Source: Bordetella parapertussis | GTDB taxonomy: Bacteria > Pseudomonadota > Gammaproteobacteria > Burkholderiales > Burkholderiaceae_C | Direction: 5' to 3' | Length of the DNA stretch: 7,526 bases | NCBI GenBank assembly: GCA_943328885.2 | Contig: CALQBT020000117.1 | Location: forward strand, 1-7,526 | Shown here: piece after piece, positions 1 to 7,301 of the stretch | Layout: each line of letters opens with the position of its first letter | How positions within the stretch are numbered: the stretch's first letter is position 1 | Program-made: the position numbers and the translations under genes | Notes under the pieces: model-generated | Told to the model about the DNA's origin: nothing | Database searches by the model: none | The model's input: only the letters and a program-made list of their open reading frames with translations

Positions 1-1233
1 GGCATCGAAGCCTCGGACATGCAGTTGATGCCCGACCCCAACACCGCCAATATCGACCCCTTCTTCGAAGAGCCGACGCTGATCCTGACCTGCGACGGGG
101 TCGACCCGGCCGACGGCAAGCCTTACGAGCGTGACCCACGCTCGCTGGCCAAGCGCGCCGAAGCCTACATGAAGAGCACCGGCCTGGGCGACGCTGCCTA
201 CTTCGGTCCCGAGCCCGAATTCTTCGTCTTCGACAGCGTTCGTTGGGGCAACGACATGTCGGGCAGCTTCTACAAGATCGAAGCTGAAGAGGCCGCCTGG
301 AACACCGGCAAGGAATACGAGCACGGCAACAACGGCTTCCGCCCTAGCGTCAAAGGCGGCTACTTCCCGGTGCCGCCGGTCGACTCGGGCCAGGACCTGC
401 GCTCCGAGATGTGCCTGATTTTGGAGTCGCTCGGCATCCCGGTCGAGGGGCACCACCACGAGGTGGCCAACGCCGGCCAGATGGAGATCGGCACCAAGTT
501 CAGCACGCTGGTCCAGCGCGCCGACTGGGTGCAGTTGCAGAAGTACGTGATCCACAACGTGGCCCATGCCTACGGCAAGACCGCCACCTTCATGCCCAAG
601 CCCATCGTCGGCGACAACGGCAGCGGCATGCATGTGCACCAGTCGGTGTTCAAGGACGGCAAGAACCTGTTTGCCGGTGACGGCTATGCCGGCCTGTCGG
701 ACTTCGCGCTGTACTACATCGGCGGCATCATCAAGCACGCCCGCGCGCTGAACGCGATCACCAACCCAGGCACCAACAGCTACAAGCGTCTGGTGCCAGG
801 TTTCGAAGCGCCGGTCAAGCTGGCCTACTCGGCCAAGAACCGCTCGGCCTCGATCCGTATCCCCTACGTGGCAAACCCCAAGGGTCGCCGCGTCGAGGCG
901 CGCTTCCCCGATCCGCTGATGAACCCTTACCTGGGTTTCGCGGCGCTGCTGATGGCCGGTCTGGACGGCGTGGAAAACAAGATCCACCCGGGCGAAGCCG
1001 CCACCAAGGACCTGTACCACTTGCCGCCCGAAGAAGACGCGAAGATCCCGACCGTCTGCGCCAGCCTCGAGCAAGCGCTCGAGTACCTGGACAAAGGCCG
1101 GGCCTTCCTGACCAAGGGGGGAGTGTTCACCGACTCCTACCTCGACGCCTACATCGAGTTGAAGATGCAGGAAGTCACGCGCTTTCGCATGGCCACACAC
1201 CCGGTCGAATTCGACATGTACTACACGCTGTAA
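1..1233 (+). CDS. glnA: Glutamine synthetase type I (GSI-beta), 5'-truncated
   Basis: This enzyme makes glutamine from glutamate, ammonium and ATP in the cytoplasm and is the entry point of ammonium assimilation. The frame is open from base 1, so the gene starts outside the window. The 410 residues present match residue 60 to the end of the 469-residue E. coli enzyme (from memory), so about 59 N-terminal residues are missing. Visible motifs are GPEPEFF with the glutamate metal ligands, [18 protein letters not shown], the ATP-binding [18 protein letters not shown] and RFPDP. The adenylylation site is intact: DLYHLPPEE, with Tyr at 1015-1017, equivalent to E. coli Tyr397/398. Activity is therefore probably switched off by GlnE-type adenylylation. 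The C-terminus [11 protein letters not shown] is typical. A strong terminator follows, so glnA probably ends its transcript before the ntr genes. Its promoter lies outside the window. Identification is essentially certain. Confidence 0.98.
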   Translation, partial: GIEASDMQLMPDPNTANIDPFFEEPTLILTCDGVDPADGKPYERDPRSLAKRAEAYMKSTGLGDAAYFGPEPEFFVFDSVRWGNDMSGSFYKIEAEEAAWNTGKEYEHGNNGFRPSVKGGYFPVPPVDSGQDLRSEMCLILESLGIPVEGHHHEVANAGQMEIGTKFSTLVQRADWVQLQKYVIHNVAHAYGKTATFMPKPIVGDNGSGMHVHQSVFKDGKNLFAGDGYAGLSDFALYYIGGIIKHARALNAITNPGTNSYKRLVPGFEAPVKLAYSAKNRSASIRIPYVANPKGRRVEARFPDPLMNPYLGFAALLMAGLDGVENKIHPGEAATKDLYHLPPEEDAKIPTVCASLEQALEYLDKGRAFLTKGGVFTDSYLDAYIELKMQEVTRFRMATHPVEFDMYYTL

Positions 1234-1264
1234 GCTGCGCTGGCCTTGGGCTGGCATGCTTTCC

Positions 1265-1288
1265 AAGGGCGGCGCAAGCCGCCTTTTT
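1265..1288 (+). terminator. Intrinsic terminator of glnA
   Basis: A GGCGGC stem (1268-1273) pairs perfectly with GCCGCC (1278-1283) around a GCAA tetraloop of the stable GNRA class. Five T residues follow immediately (1284-1288). The AAG before the stem can pair with the first T residues (one G-U, two A-U), extending it to 9 bp. It lies 31 bases after the glnA stop codon, the expected place for a factor-independent terminator. It separates glnA from the ntrBC genes, although some read-through is possible. Confidence 0.9.
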
Positions 1289-1379
1289 CAATGAGCGATC
1301 GTCGTTGTGGCAAGCACCGGCCCTCGACGACAATCCCCGTGCCATGCGCCTTCTCTGGGGGCCGCCAGTCGCCAATCCG

Positions 1380-1898
1380 ATGAAGACGACCACAAGACTC
1401 TCCTGGATGACCTGTGTGCTGATGCTGAGCGCCGGCGCGCCGGCCCTTGCCAGCGCTCAGGCCGTGTTTCGATGCCCGGGCAAGGCCGGTGGTGGCGACG
1501 AGTTCACCAACCTGATCAGCGAGGAACAAGCGCGCGATCGCGGCTGCCGAAAGATAGAAGGTGCGCCGGTCACGGTGATCCAGACCAGCCGGCCACGCCC
1601 CGCGGCTGCCAGTTCACCGGCGTCGGCCGCGCGGCCAGGCGACTCGCGAATCGACCTCAATGCCCAGCGCCAGCGCGATGCCGGCGCCCGACAAATCCTC
1701 GAGACCGAGCTCAGCCGCGAAGCCGACAAGCTGGCAGCGCTGCGACGCGACTACAACGACGGCGAGCCCGAGCGACGCGGCAACGAACGCAACTACCAGA
1801 GCTACCTCGACCGGGTGGCGCAGATGAAGGCAGCGATCGGCCGCAGCGAGGCCGACATTGCCGCGATCAAGCGCGAACTCGCCAAGATCCAGCCCTGA
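1380..1898 (+). CDS. Exported coiled-coil protein of the ntr operon, DUF4124-like
   Basis: A 172-residue protein with no assigned function. The start at 1380 is chosen because it begins a good signal peptide: MKTTT, a hydrophobic stretch to about residue 24, and an A-S-A cleavage site before Gln27. The frame is open upstream, and an ATG at 1344 and one at 1305 are possible, but they would bury the signal peptide. No strong ribosome site marks any of them. The mature part starts with AVFRCPG and has a second cysteine in RGCRKIEG (Cys32 and Cys56), then GAPVTVIQ. This pattern resembles small DUF4124-type periplasmic proteins common in Burkholderiales. After an Ala/Pro/Ser linker (about 70-88), residues 90-170 are highly charged and look helical or coiled-coil. 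The stop is 11 bases before ntrB and a GAGG overlaps it, so the gene is probably co-transcribed with ntrBC. Exported location and family resemblance are inferences from sequence and memory. Confidence 0.8.
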   Translation: MKTTTRLSWMTCVLMLSAGAPALASAQAVFRCPGKAGGGDEFTNLISEEQARDRGCRKIEGAPVTVIQTSRPRPAAASSPASAARPGDSRIDLNAQRQRDAGARQILETELSREADKLAALRRDYNDGEPERRGNERNYQSYLDRVAQMKAAIGRSEADIAAIKRELAKIQP

Positions 1899-1900
1899 GG
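1897..1900 (+). promoter_or_regulatory. Ribosome binding site of ntrB
   Basis: GAGG overlaps the TGA stop of the preceding gene and lies 9 bases before the ATG at 1910. It decides the ntrB start, because the frame itself is open far upstream (to about 1307) through the preceding gene. The overlap also suggests translation of the two genes is coupled. Confidence 0.6.
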
Positions 1901-1909
1901 TCCTGCAGC

Positions 1910-3088
1910 ATGAGCCTCAGACCTGAACCCCGGCCCGAGCGCGGCAGCGAGCCCTCACGCTACGAGCTGTTCGACCTGCTCGCGACCATGGTCGCGGTGG
2001 TGCAGCCCGACGGCAAGCTGCTGTTCGTCAACGCCCGCTTCGAGGACGTCGCGAGCCTGTCGCGCCGCACACTGATGCGCGGAAGCCTGTTCGACTGGTT
2101 CGTCGACAGCGGCCCACTGCGTGAGACCCTGGCCGCGGTGAGCCGCAACGAGATCGCCACCGGACGCTTCGACGGCACGCTCAAGCGCGCCCCGGTTGCC
2201 GCCCATGAGGCGCTGGCCGTGCAGGTGATCGTCACCCAAATCGACCACCGAACCGACCAGGTGCTGGTCGAGATGCTCGAGATCGAACAACAGACCCGGC
2301 AGGACCGCGAAGAACGTGCGCTGGGACAGGTTCAGGCCAACAAGGAGCTGATCCGCAACCTCGCGCATGAGATCAAGAACCCGCTGGGCGGCATTCGCGG
2401 CGCGGCTCAGTTGCTGGAGATGGAGATCGGCCATCCACCTGAGCACCCCAAGGACGGCGCCCTCCCCTGGGACGCCGTGGCCGAAGGCAACTTGGCGGCA
2501 GAGCGCCGCCGCGAGCTGACGGAGTACACCCAGGTGATCATCCGCGAGGCCGACCGGCTGCAAGCCTTGGTCGACCGCTTGCTCGCGCCACACCGCAAGC
2601 CCCATGTGGTCAGCGAACTCAACATCCACGAGGTCTGCGAGCGGGTTCGCTCGCTGATCTTGGCCGAATTTCCGCGCCGGCTGACAGTGCAACGCGACTA
2701 CGACACCTCGATCCCAAACTTTCGAGGAGACCGCGAGCAGCTGATCCAGGCTGTTCTCAACATCGCCCACAACGCCACCCATGCGCTGGGCGCTCGAATC
2801 GCCGACGGCGACGCACGCCTGGTGCTGCGCACCCGCGTCGCGCGTCAGGTCACGATCGGCAAGCAGCGATTCAAGCTGGCACTGGAATTGCATATAGAAG
2901 ACAACGGACCCGGTGTTCCAGAGGACATCCGAGACCGTATCTTCTATCCGCTGGTATCGGGACGGGAGGGTGGCTCGGGGCTGGGCTTGACCTTGGCGCA
3001 GACTTTCGTGCAGCAACACAGCGGCATGATCGAGTGCGACAGCGTCCCGGGTCGGACCGTTTTTCGCATCGTGATCCCGCTGCCTTGA
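1910..3088 (+). CDS. glnL (ntrB): Nitrogen regulation sensor kinase/phosphatase NtrB
   Basis: A 392-residue cytoplasmic histidine kinase that phosphorylates NtrC under nitrogen limitation and, with PII protein, dephosphorylates it in nitrogen excess. There are no membrane segments. A PAS domain covers about residues 16-125. The H-box is NLAHEIKNPLGGIRGAAQLL with the phosphoacceptor His153 (codon 2366-2368). The catalytic domain has the N-box AVLNIAHNATHAL (Asn284, Asn288), the G1 box EDNGPGVP (Asp331) and the G2 region SGREGGSGLGL (350-360). The block FYPLVSGREGG is diagnostic for NtrB rather than other kinases. It is longer than E. coli NtrB (349 residues, from memory), mainly because of about 25 extra residues between the H-box helix and EYTQVIIREADRL. 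The ATG at 1910 is favoured by its ribosome site; the frame is open further upstream, but that stretch is a shadow of the previous gene. ntrC follows after 40 bases. Confidence 0.96.
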   Translation: MSLRPEPRPERGSEPSRYELFDLLATMVAVVQPDGKLLFVNARFEDVASLSRRTLMRGSLFDWFVDSGPLRETLAAVSRNEIATGRFDGTLKRAPVAAHEALAVQVIVTQIDHRTDQVLVEMLEIEQQTRQDREERALGQVQANKELIRNLAHEIKNPLGGIRGAAQLLEMEIGHPPEHPKDGALPWDAVAEGNLAAERRRELTEYTQVIIREADRLQALVDRLLAPHRKPHVVSELNIHEVCERVRSLILAEFPRRLTVQRDYDTSIPNFRGDREQLIQAVLNIAHNATHALGARIADGDARLVLRTRVARQVTIGKQRFKLALELHIEDNGPGVPEDIRDRIFYPLVSGREGGSGLGLTLAQTFVQQHSGMIECDSVPGRTVFRIVIPLP

Positions 3089-3132
3089 TGTCGCAGCTTG
3101 CCCTTACCGAGAGACAGGCCGCCGCCGTATGA
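3088..3132 (+). CDS. 14-codon reading frame bridging ntrB and ntrC (possible coupling leader)
   Basis: An ATG at 3088-3090 shares its A with the ntrB stop (TGATG). The frame encodes MSQLALTERQAAAV and stops at TGA 3130-3132, which overlaps the ntrC start (ATGA at 3129-3132). A ribosome ending ntrB could therefore reinitiate here, travel 14 codons and end exactly on the ntrC start. There is no good ribosome site for it, so it would depend on coupling. The geometry is seen directly; function is inference, and a chance frame is possible. Confidence 0.3.
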   Translation: MSQLALTERQAAAV

Positions 3133-4616
3133 AACCCATCTGGATCGTTGACGACGACCAATCGATCCGCTTCGTGCTCGAAAAAGCGCTGGCGCGCGAG
3201 CAGTTCGCCACCCGCAGCTTCTCCAACCCGCGCGACGTGCTCGCCGCACTCGACGACGACGAGCCACAAGTGCTGGTCAGCGACATCCGCATGCCGGGCG
3301 GCTCGGGCATAGACCTGCTGGCCAAGGTCAAGGCACGACTGCCGGGCCTGCCGGTGATCATCATGACGGCTTACTCTGACCTCGACAGTGCGGTCTCGGC
3401 CTTCCAGGGCGGCGCTTTCGAATACCTGCCCAAGCCCTTCGACCTGACGCGTGCGGTCGAGTTGATACGCCGGGCCATGGAAGAGAGCCTGCGCGAGGAG
3501 GTCCACGATATCGGTAGCGCCGAGATGCCCGAAATGCTGGGTCAGGCGCCTGCGATGCAGGACGTGTTCAGGGCCATCGGGCGCCTGAGCCAAAGCAACG
3601 TCACGGTGCTGATCACCGGCGAGTCGGGCTCGGGCAAGGAGTTGGTGGCGCGTGCGCTGCACAAGCACAGCCCGCGCGGCGACGCCGGCAGCAACGGCCC
3701 CTTCATTGCGATCAACACCGCCGCGATCCCGAAAGACCTGCTCGAGAGCGAGTTGTTCGGCCACGAGCGAGGCGCTTTCACCGGTGCCCAGACCACCCGG
3801 CGCGGCCGCTTCGAACAAGCCGATGGCGGCACCTTGTTTCTCGACGAAATCGGCGACATGCCTTTCGACCTGCAGACGCGACTGCTGCGTGTCCTCTCAG
3901 ACGGCCAGTTCTACCGCGTCGGCGGCCATCAGCCGCTCAAATCAAATGTCAGAGTGATTGCCGCCACTCACCAGAATCTCGAGCAGCGAGTGCGCGAAGG
4001 CGCTTTCCGTGAGGACTTGTTCCACCGCCTCAACGTGATCCGGCTGCGCCTGCCGGCGCTGCGCGAGCGGCGCGAGGACATTGCACAGCTGACCCGATTC
4101 TTCCTTGCCAAGAGCGCCAAGGAGCTCGGCGTGGAGGCCAAGCGCATCACCGAATCGGCGCTGGCCAGGCTGATGGCTTTCGACTTCCCCGGCAACGTGC
4201 GCCCGCTCGAGAACATCTGCCACTGGCTGACCGTGATGGCGCCGGCCCAGATGGTCGAACCCAAGGACTTGCCGCCCGAGCTGATGGGCGGCGACACCGG
4301 CTTGCAGCTCGCCGCTGGCAACACCCTGCCCGACCCAACGCTGGCTGCCGAGGCCGGCGTACCAGCACCCAGCCCGCTGCCGACCCCGGTCGGCGGCCCG
4401 CCCAGCGGCTGGTTGCTGGACTTGCAGCGCGAAGCACGCCAGTTGCTGGAATCGGGCAAGCCCGAGGTCTGGGACACATTGACCCGGCAGTTCGAAGGCC
4501 AGCTGATCCAAGCCGCACTGGAGGTCACGCGAGGGCGCCGCATCGAGGCGGCGCACAAGCTGGGCATAGGCCGCAACACCATCACCCGCAAGATCCAGGA
4601 GCTGGGGCTGGAGTGA
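3129..4616 (+). CDS. glnG (ntrC): Nitrogen regulation response regulator NtrC (sigma-54 activator)
   Basis: A 495-residue DNA-binding activator which, when phosphorylated by NtrB, oligomerises and remodels sigma-54 RNA polymerase at nitrogen-controlled promoters. The receiver domain (about 1-120) has the acidic pocket DDD at 8-10, phosphoacceptor Asp52 in SDIRMPG, Thr80 in MTAYSD and Lys102 in PKPFD. The AAA+ domain (about 135-375) has Walker A GESGSGKE (164-171), the sigma-54-contacting GAFTGA (215-220), Walker B GGTLFLDE (233-240) and the arginine region FREDLFHRLNV. A Fis-type helix-turn-helix ends the protein (about 470-492, GIGRNTITRKIQELGLE). All key residues are present. Two oddities are Pro359 in GNVRPLEN, where Gln or Glu is usual, and a Pro/Ala/Gly-rich linker (about 387-428) that makes it longer than E. 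coli NtrC (469 residues, from memory). The start at 3129 gives the canonical receiver N-terminus. Only weak Shine-Dalgarno-like bases (GAGAGACAGG, 3109-3118) precede it. Confidence 0.97.
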   Translation: MKPIWIVDDDQSIRFVLEKALAREQFATRSFSNPRDVLAALDDDEPQVLVSDIRMPGGSGIDLLAKVKARLPGLPVIIMTAYSDLDSAVSAFQGGAFEYLPKPFDLTRAVELIRRAMEESLREEVHDIGSAEMPEMLGQAPAMQDVFRAIGRLSQSNVTVLITGESGSGKELVARALHKHSPRGDAGSNGPFIAINTAAIPKDLLESELFGHERGAFTGAQTTRRGRFEQADGGTLFLDEIGDMPFDLQTRLLRVLSDGQFYRVGGHQPLKSNVRVIAATHQNLEQRVREGAFREDLFHRLNVIRLRLPALRERREDIAQLTRFFLAKSAKELGVEAKRITESALARLMAFDFPGNVRPLENICHWLTVMAPAQMVEPKDLPPELMGGDTGLQLAAGNTLPDPTLAAEAGVPAPSPLPTPVGGPPSGWLLDLQREARQLLESGKPEVWDTLTRQFEGQLIQAALEVTRGRRIEAAHKLGIGRNTITRKIQELGLE

Positions 4617-4649
4617 CCGGGGCGCGCTGACTGCGGCGCAAGGATCACC

Positions 4650-4692
4650 GACCAGCGTCTCGGCAAAAGCCGGGACAGGACCAGCGTTTCGG
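4650..4692. repeat. Imperfect 14-bp direct repeat after ntrC
   Basis: GACCAGCGTCTCGG at 4650-4663 recurs as GACCAGCGTTTCGG at 4679-4692, differing at one base and offset by 29. It lies in the gap between the convergent ntrC and hydrolase genes and overlaps the stem-loop described separately. It could be a local duplication. No function is evident. Confidence 0.5.
4657..4676 (+). terminator. Stem-loop at the 3' end of ntrBC (possible terminator)
   Basis: GTCTCGGC (4657-4664) pairs with GCCGGGAC (4669-4676) around an AAAA loop: 8 pairs, one of them U-G in the + strand RNA. On the opposite strand that pair becomes an A-C mismatch, so the structure suits the + strand transcript. It begins 40 bases after the ntrC stop. 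A weaker hairpin (GGACC/GGTCC, 4678-4695) follows. No T-run follows either, so this is more likely a 3' stabilising or factor-assisted end than a classical intrinsic terminator. Confidence 0.4.
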
Positions 4693-4740
4693 TCCAGCCG
4701 CCTGGCCAAGAGTCGGCCTGACGAGTGGGCAACTAAAAAG

Positions 4741-4779
4741 CGCGCCCAGACCCTACGTCCAGACCCAGCGTCCAGACCT
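4741..4779. repeat. Three tandem 13-bp units next to the hydrolase stop codon
   Basis: Three consecutive 13-base units can be read: CGCGCCCAGACCC (4741-4753), TACGTCCAGACCC (4754-4766) and AGCGTCCAGACCT (4767-4779). The core CCAGACC is shared by all three, and GTCCAGACC by the last two. The array sits 5 bases downstream of the hydrolase stop in that gene's orientation, and a run of five A (T in the hydrolase transcript) lies at its far end (4735-4739). I see no stem to make a terminator from it. Confidence 0.6.
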
Positions 4780-4784
4780 GTCGC

Positions 4785-6020
<1,236 letters not shown>

Positions 6021-6338
6021 TTGTGGGTTTGAAGGTTCAAGGCGGTGCGGCCGCGGATAGGCCTCACGGGCCAGACGCATCAATGCTCGGCGATTCACCG
6101 AGACGGCGTCGGTCACCCGGGCGACAAGCAATGCGCGCGCTTTGATCGCCTCGGCAGTGCTGCCAGGCGATGCCGTAGTCAAGCGCGCCTGCAGCCCGCG
6201 AAACGCAGAGACCGCGCGGGATTTCGCGCCGGACGGTTCAGCGCGAATGAGCCCCAACACTCGGTTTGGCGCCTGCCAGTCCGAAAATTCTTGCCGCAGC
6301 GCCAGCTCGCACGCTGACAGAGTCAGGCTTGCCGCGCG
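6021..6338. other. 318-base interval between livM and the hydrolase; no convincing gene
   Basis: No recognisable gene is present. On the minus strand the frame of the hydrolase is open through the whole interval and begins directly after the livM TGA. Possible starts in it are GTG at 6260 and ATG at 6080. The encoded residues are Ala/Arg-rich and unfamiliar, and third-position G+C is lower than in neighbouring genes, which argues for untranslated DNA. The interval contains a long inverted repeat (6135-6188) and part of another (6308-6348). I found no convincing -35/-10 or sigma-54 promoter. Confidence 0.6.
6135..6188. repeat. Long imperfect inverted repeat upstream of the hydrolase
   Basis: The outer arms GCGCGCTT (6135-6142) and AAGCGCGC (6181-6188) are perfect complements of 8 bp. 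Inside them ATCGCCT (6145-6151) pairs with AGGCGAT (6165-6171). After one bulged C (6152), GGCA (6153-6156) pairs with TGCC (6161-6164) around a 4-base loop. The internal loop is uneven (2 against 9 bases). In RNA from livM towards the hydrolase this would fold into a strong hairpin ending 114 bases before the hydrolase start. No T-run follows it on the minus strand. Confidence 0.65.
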
Positions 6339-6348
6339 TCAGCGAGCG
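6308..6348. repeat. Inverted repeat spanning the livM stop codon
   Basis: CGCTGAC (6312-6318) is the reverse complement of GTCAGCG (6338-6344), with a 19-base loop. After one mismatch, 3 more pairs extend it outwards (6308-6310 with 6346-6348). The livM stop (6339-6341) lies inside one arm. There is no T-run on the minus strand, so an intrinsic terminator is unlikely. It may be a 3' protective hairpin or chance. Confidence 0.4.
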
Positions 6349-7301
6349 CGCCGCAGCAAGCGCCGCAGCGGCGGCAACAGCCCCATCAAACCTTGCGGGA
6401 AGAAACCCAAGATCACGATCAACACGGCGCCGAGAATGATCTTGTCGACATTGCCGCCGAGCGAGAAGAACTTCTCCTGCACCAGCACCATCGCGGTCGC
6501 AATCAAGGGCCCGAGCAGCTGGCGACGGCCGATCAACACGACGGCGGTCAGCATCAGGATCAGGAAGTAGTTCTCAAGCACGTCGGCGCTGACATAAGCG
6601 CGCTGGTATGCGTAGAGCCAGCCCGCCGCAGCGCTGATAGGCGCCGAAAACAAGAAGACCTGCAGCCGCACACGCGCCGGGTCTATGCCGCCCATCGTCG
6701 CCAGGCGCGGGTTCAGGTGGACCATGATCGCCGCCGCGCCGAGCAGCGAGTGTCGAAAACGATCGATCAGGTAGACCGTGGCCGCCAGCAATGCGAAGGC
6801 ATAGGGCCAGAGCTCGCGGTCGTTGCGCGCGCTCAGCTGCAGCCCGCCAACCGACAGGTCGAGCAAGGGGATACCCCGGATGCCGTCTGAGCCGCCCAAG
6901 AAGGCCCAGTTTGACGCGACCGTGATCGCGACCACACCGACCGCGTAAGTGACCAGCGAGAACACGAACTCGCGCAGCCTCAGGGTCACCAGACCGATCG
7001 CCGCGGCGAACAACAGCGCGACCACGATAGTCGCCGCCAGCGTGGCCCAGGAGCCCAGGCCCGCGCGGGTCGACAGCCAGGCGGTGGTGTAGCTGCCAAC
7101 GGCGAAGAACACCGGGTGCGCGAGGCTGACCTCGCCGAGGTCGGAGACGATCACGTCCAGCCCGTAGGCCATCACCGCGAAGATCGCGATCAGCACTGCA
7201 GCGCTATAGACCGCGCCGCTGCCACCCAGCAGCGTGGGCGCGGCCAGGACCAGCAGACCGAACAGCGGCAGCGCCAGGCGCTTGAGCCAGCGACGCTGCA
7301 T
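6339..7301 (-). CDS. livM: LivM-type ABC importer permease (branched-chain amino acid/amide family)
   Basis: A 320-residue inner-membrane permease that would pair with LivH to form the channel of an importer of branched-chain amino acids, amides, urea or similar compounds; the substrate cannot be told from the permease. The start at 7301 (MQRRWLKRLALPLF) overlaps the livH stop as TGATG, with GGGGG (7309-7313 on the complement) as a ribosome site, so translation is probably coupled. Residues 11-30, 32-55, 58-80, 83-107, 112-132, 165-180, 211-232 and 240-312 are strongly hydrophobic, about 8-10 membrane segments. Family motifs are MAYGLDVIV, SLAHPVFFAVGSYTTA, LRLREFVFSLVTYA and GGSDGIRGIP. The cytoplasmic loop where relatives have G-R-A-L-R-A-I-R-E-N-E reads GAAAIMVHLNP here, and the later GGxG...GP loop reads IGRRQLLGP, so it is a divergent member. 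Right family; exact name less sure. Confidence 0.88.
   Translation of the reverse strand: MQRRWLKRLALPLFGLLVLAAPTLLGGSGAVYSAAVLIAIFAVMAYGLDVIVSDLGEVSLAHPVFFAVGSYTTAWLSTRAGLGSWATLAATIVVALLFAAAIGLVTLRLREFVFSLVTYAVGVVAITVASNWAFLGGSDGIRGIPLLDLSVGGLQLSARNDRELWPYAFALLAATVYLIDRFRHSLLGAAAIMVHLNPRLATMGGIDPARVRLQVFLFSAPISAAAGWLYAYQRAYVSADVLENYFLILMLTAVVLIGRRQLLGPLIATAMVLVQEKFFSLGGNVDKIILGAVLIVILGFFPQGLMGLLPPLRRLLRRAR

Noticed and set aside
1250..1324. Sigma-54 (-24/-12) promoter or NtrC site before the exported-protein gene
   Set aside because: TGGCATG (1250) and TGGCAAG (1309) resemble a -24 element, but neither has a TTGC-like -12 element at the right spacing, and no GCAC/GTGC palindrome is present.
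1307..1909. N-terminal extension of NtrB upstream of 1910
   Set aside because: The frame is open, but its translation is Arg/Pro-rich nonsense overlapping the signal-peptide gene. The GAGG-spaced ATG at 1910 gives a normal NtrB start.
1955..3019. A 354-codon open frame on the minus strand inside ntrB
   Set aside because: It is fully antisense to a gene with all NtrB motifs. Its product shows no recognisable motif, and long antisense frames are expected in high-GC coding DNA.
2871..3818. A 315-codon minus-strand frame across the end of ntrB and the start of ntrC
   Set aside because: It crosses two convincing genes and the gap between them, with no family resemblance and no start signal. It is a shadow of G/C-rich third positions.
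3942..4732. Two overlapping minus-strand frames of about 255 codons over the 3' half of ntrC
   Set aside because: Both are antisense to the AAA+ and DNA-binding domains of NtrC, in different frames, with low-complexity translations.
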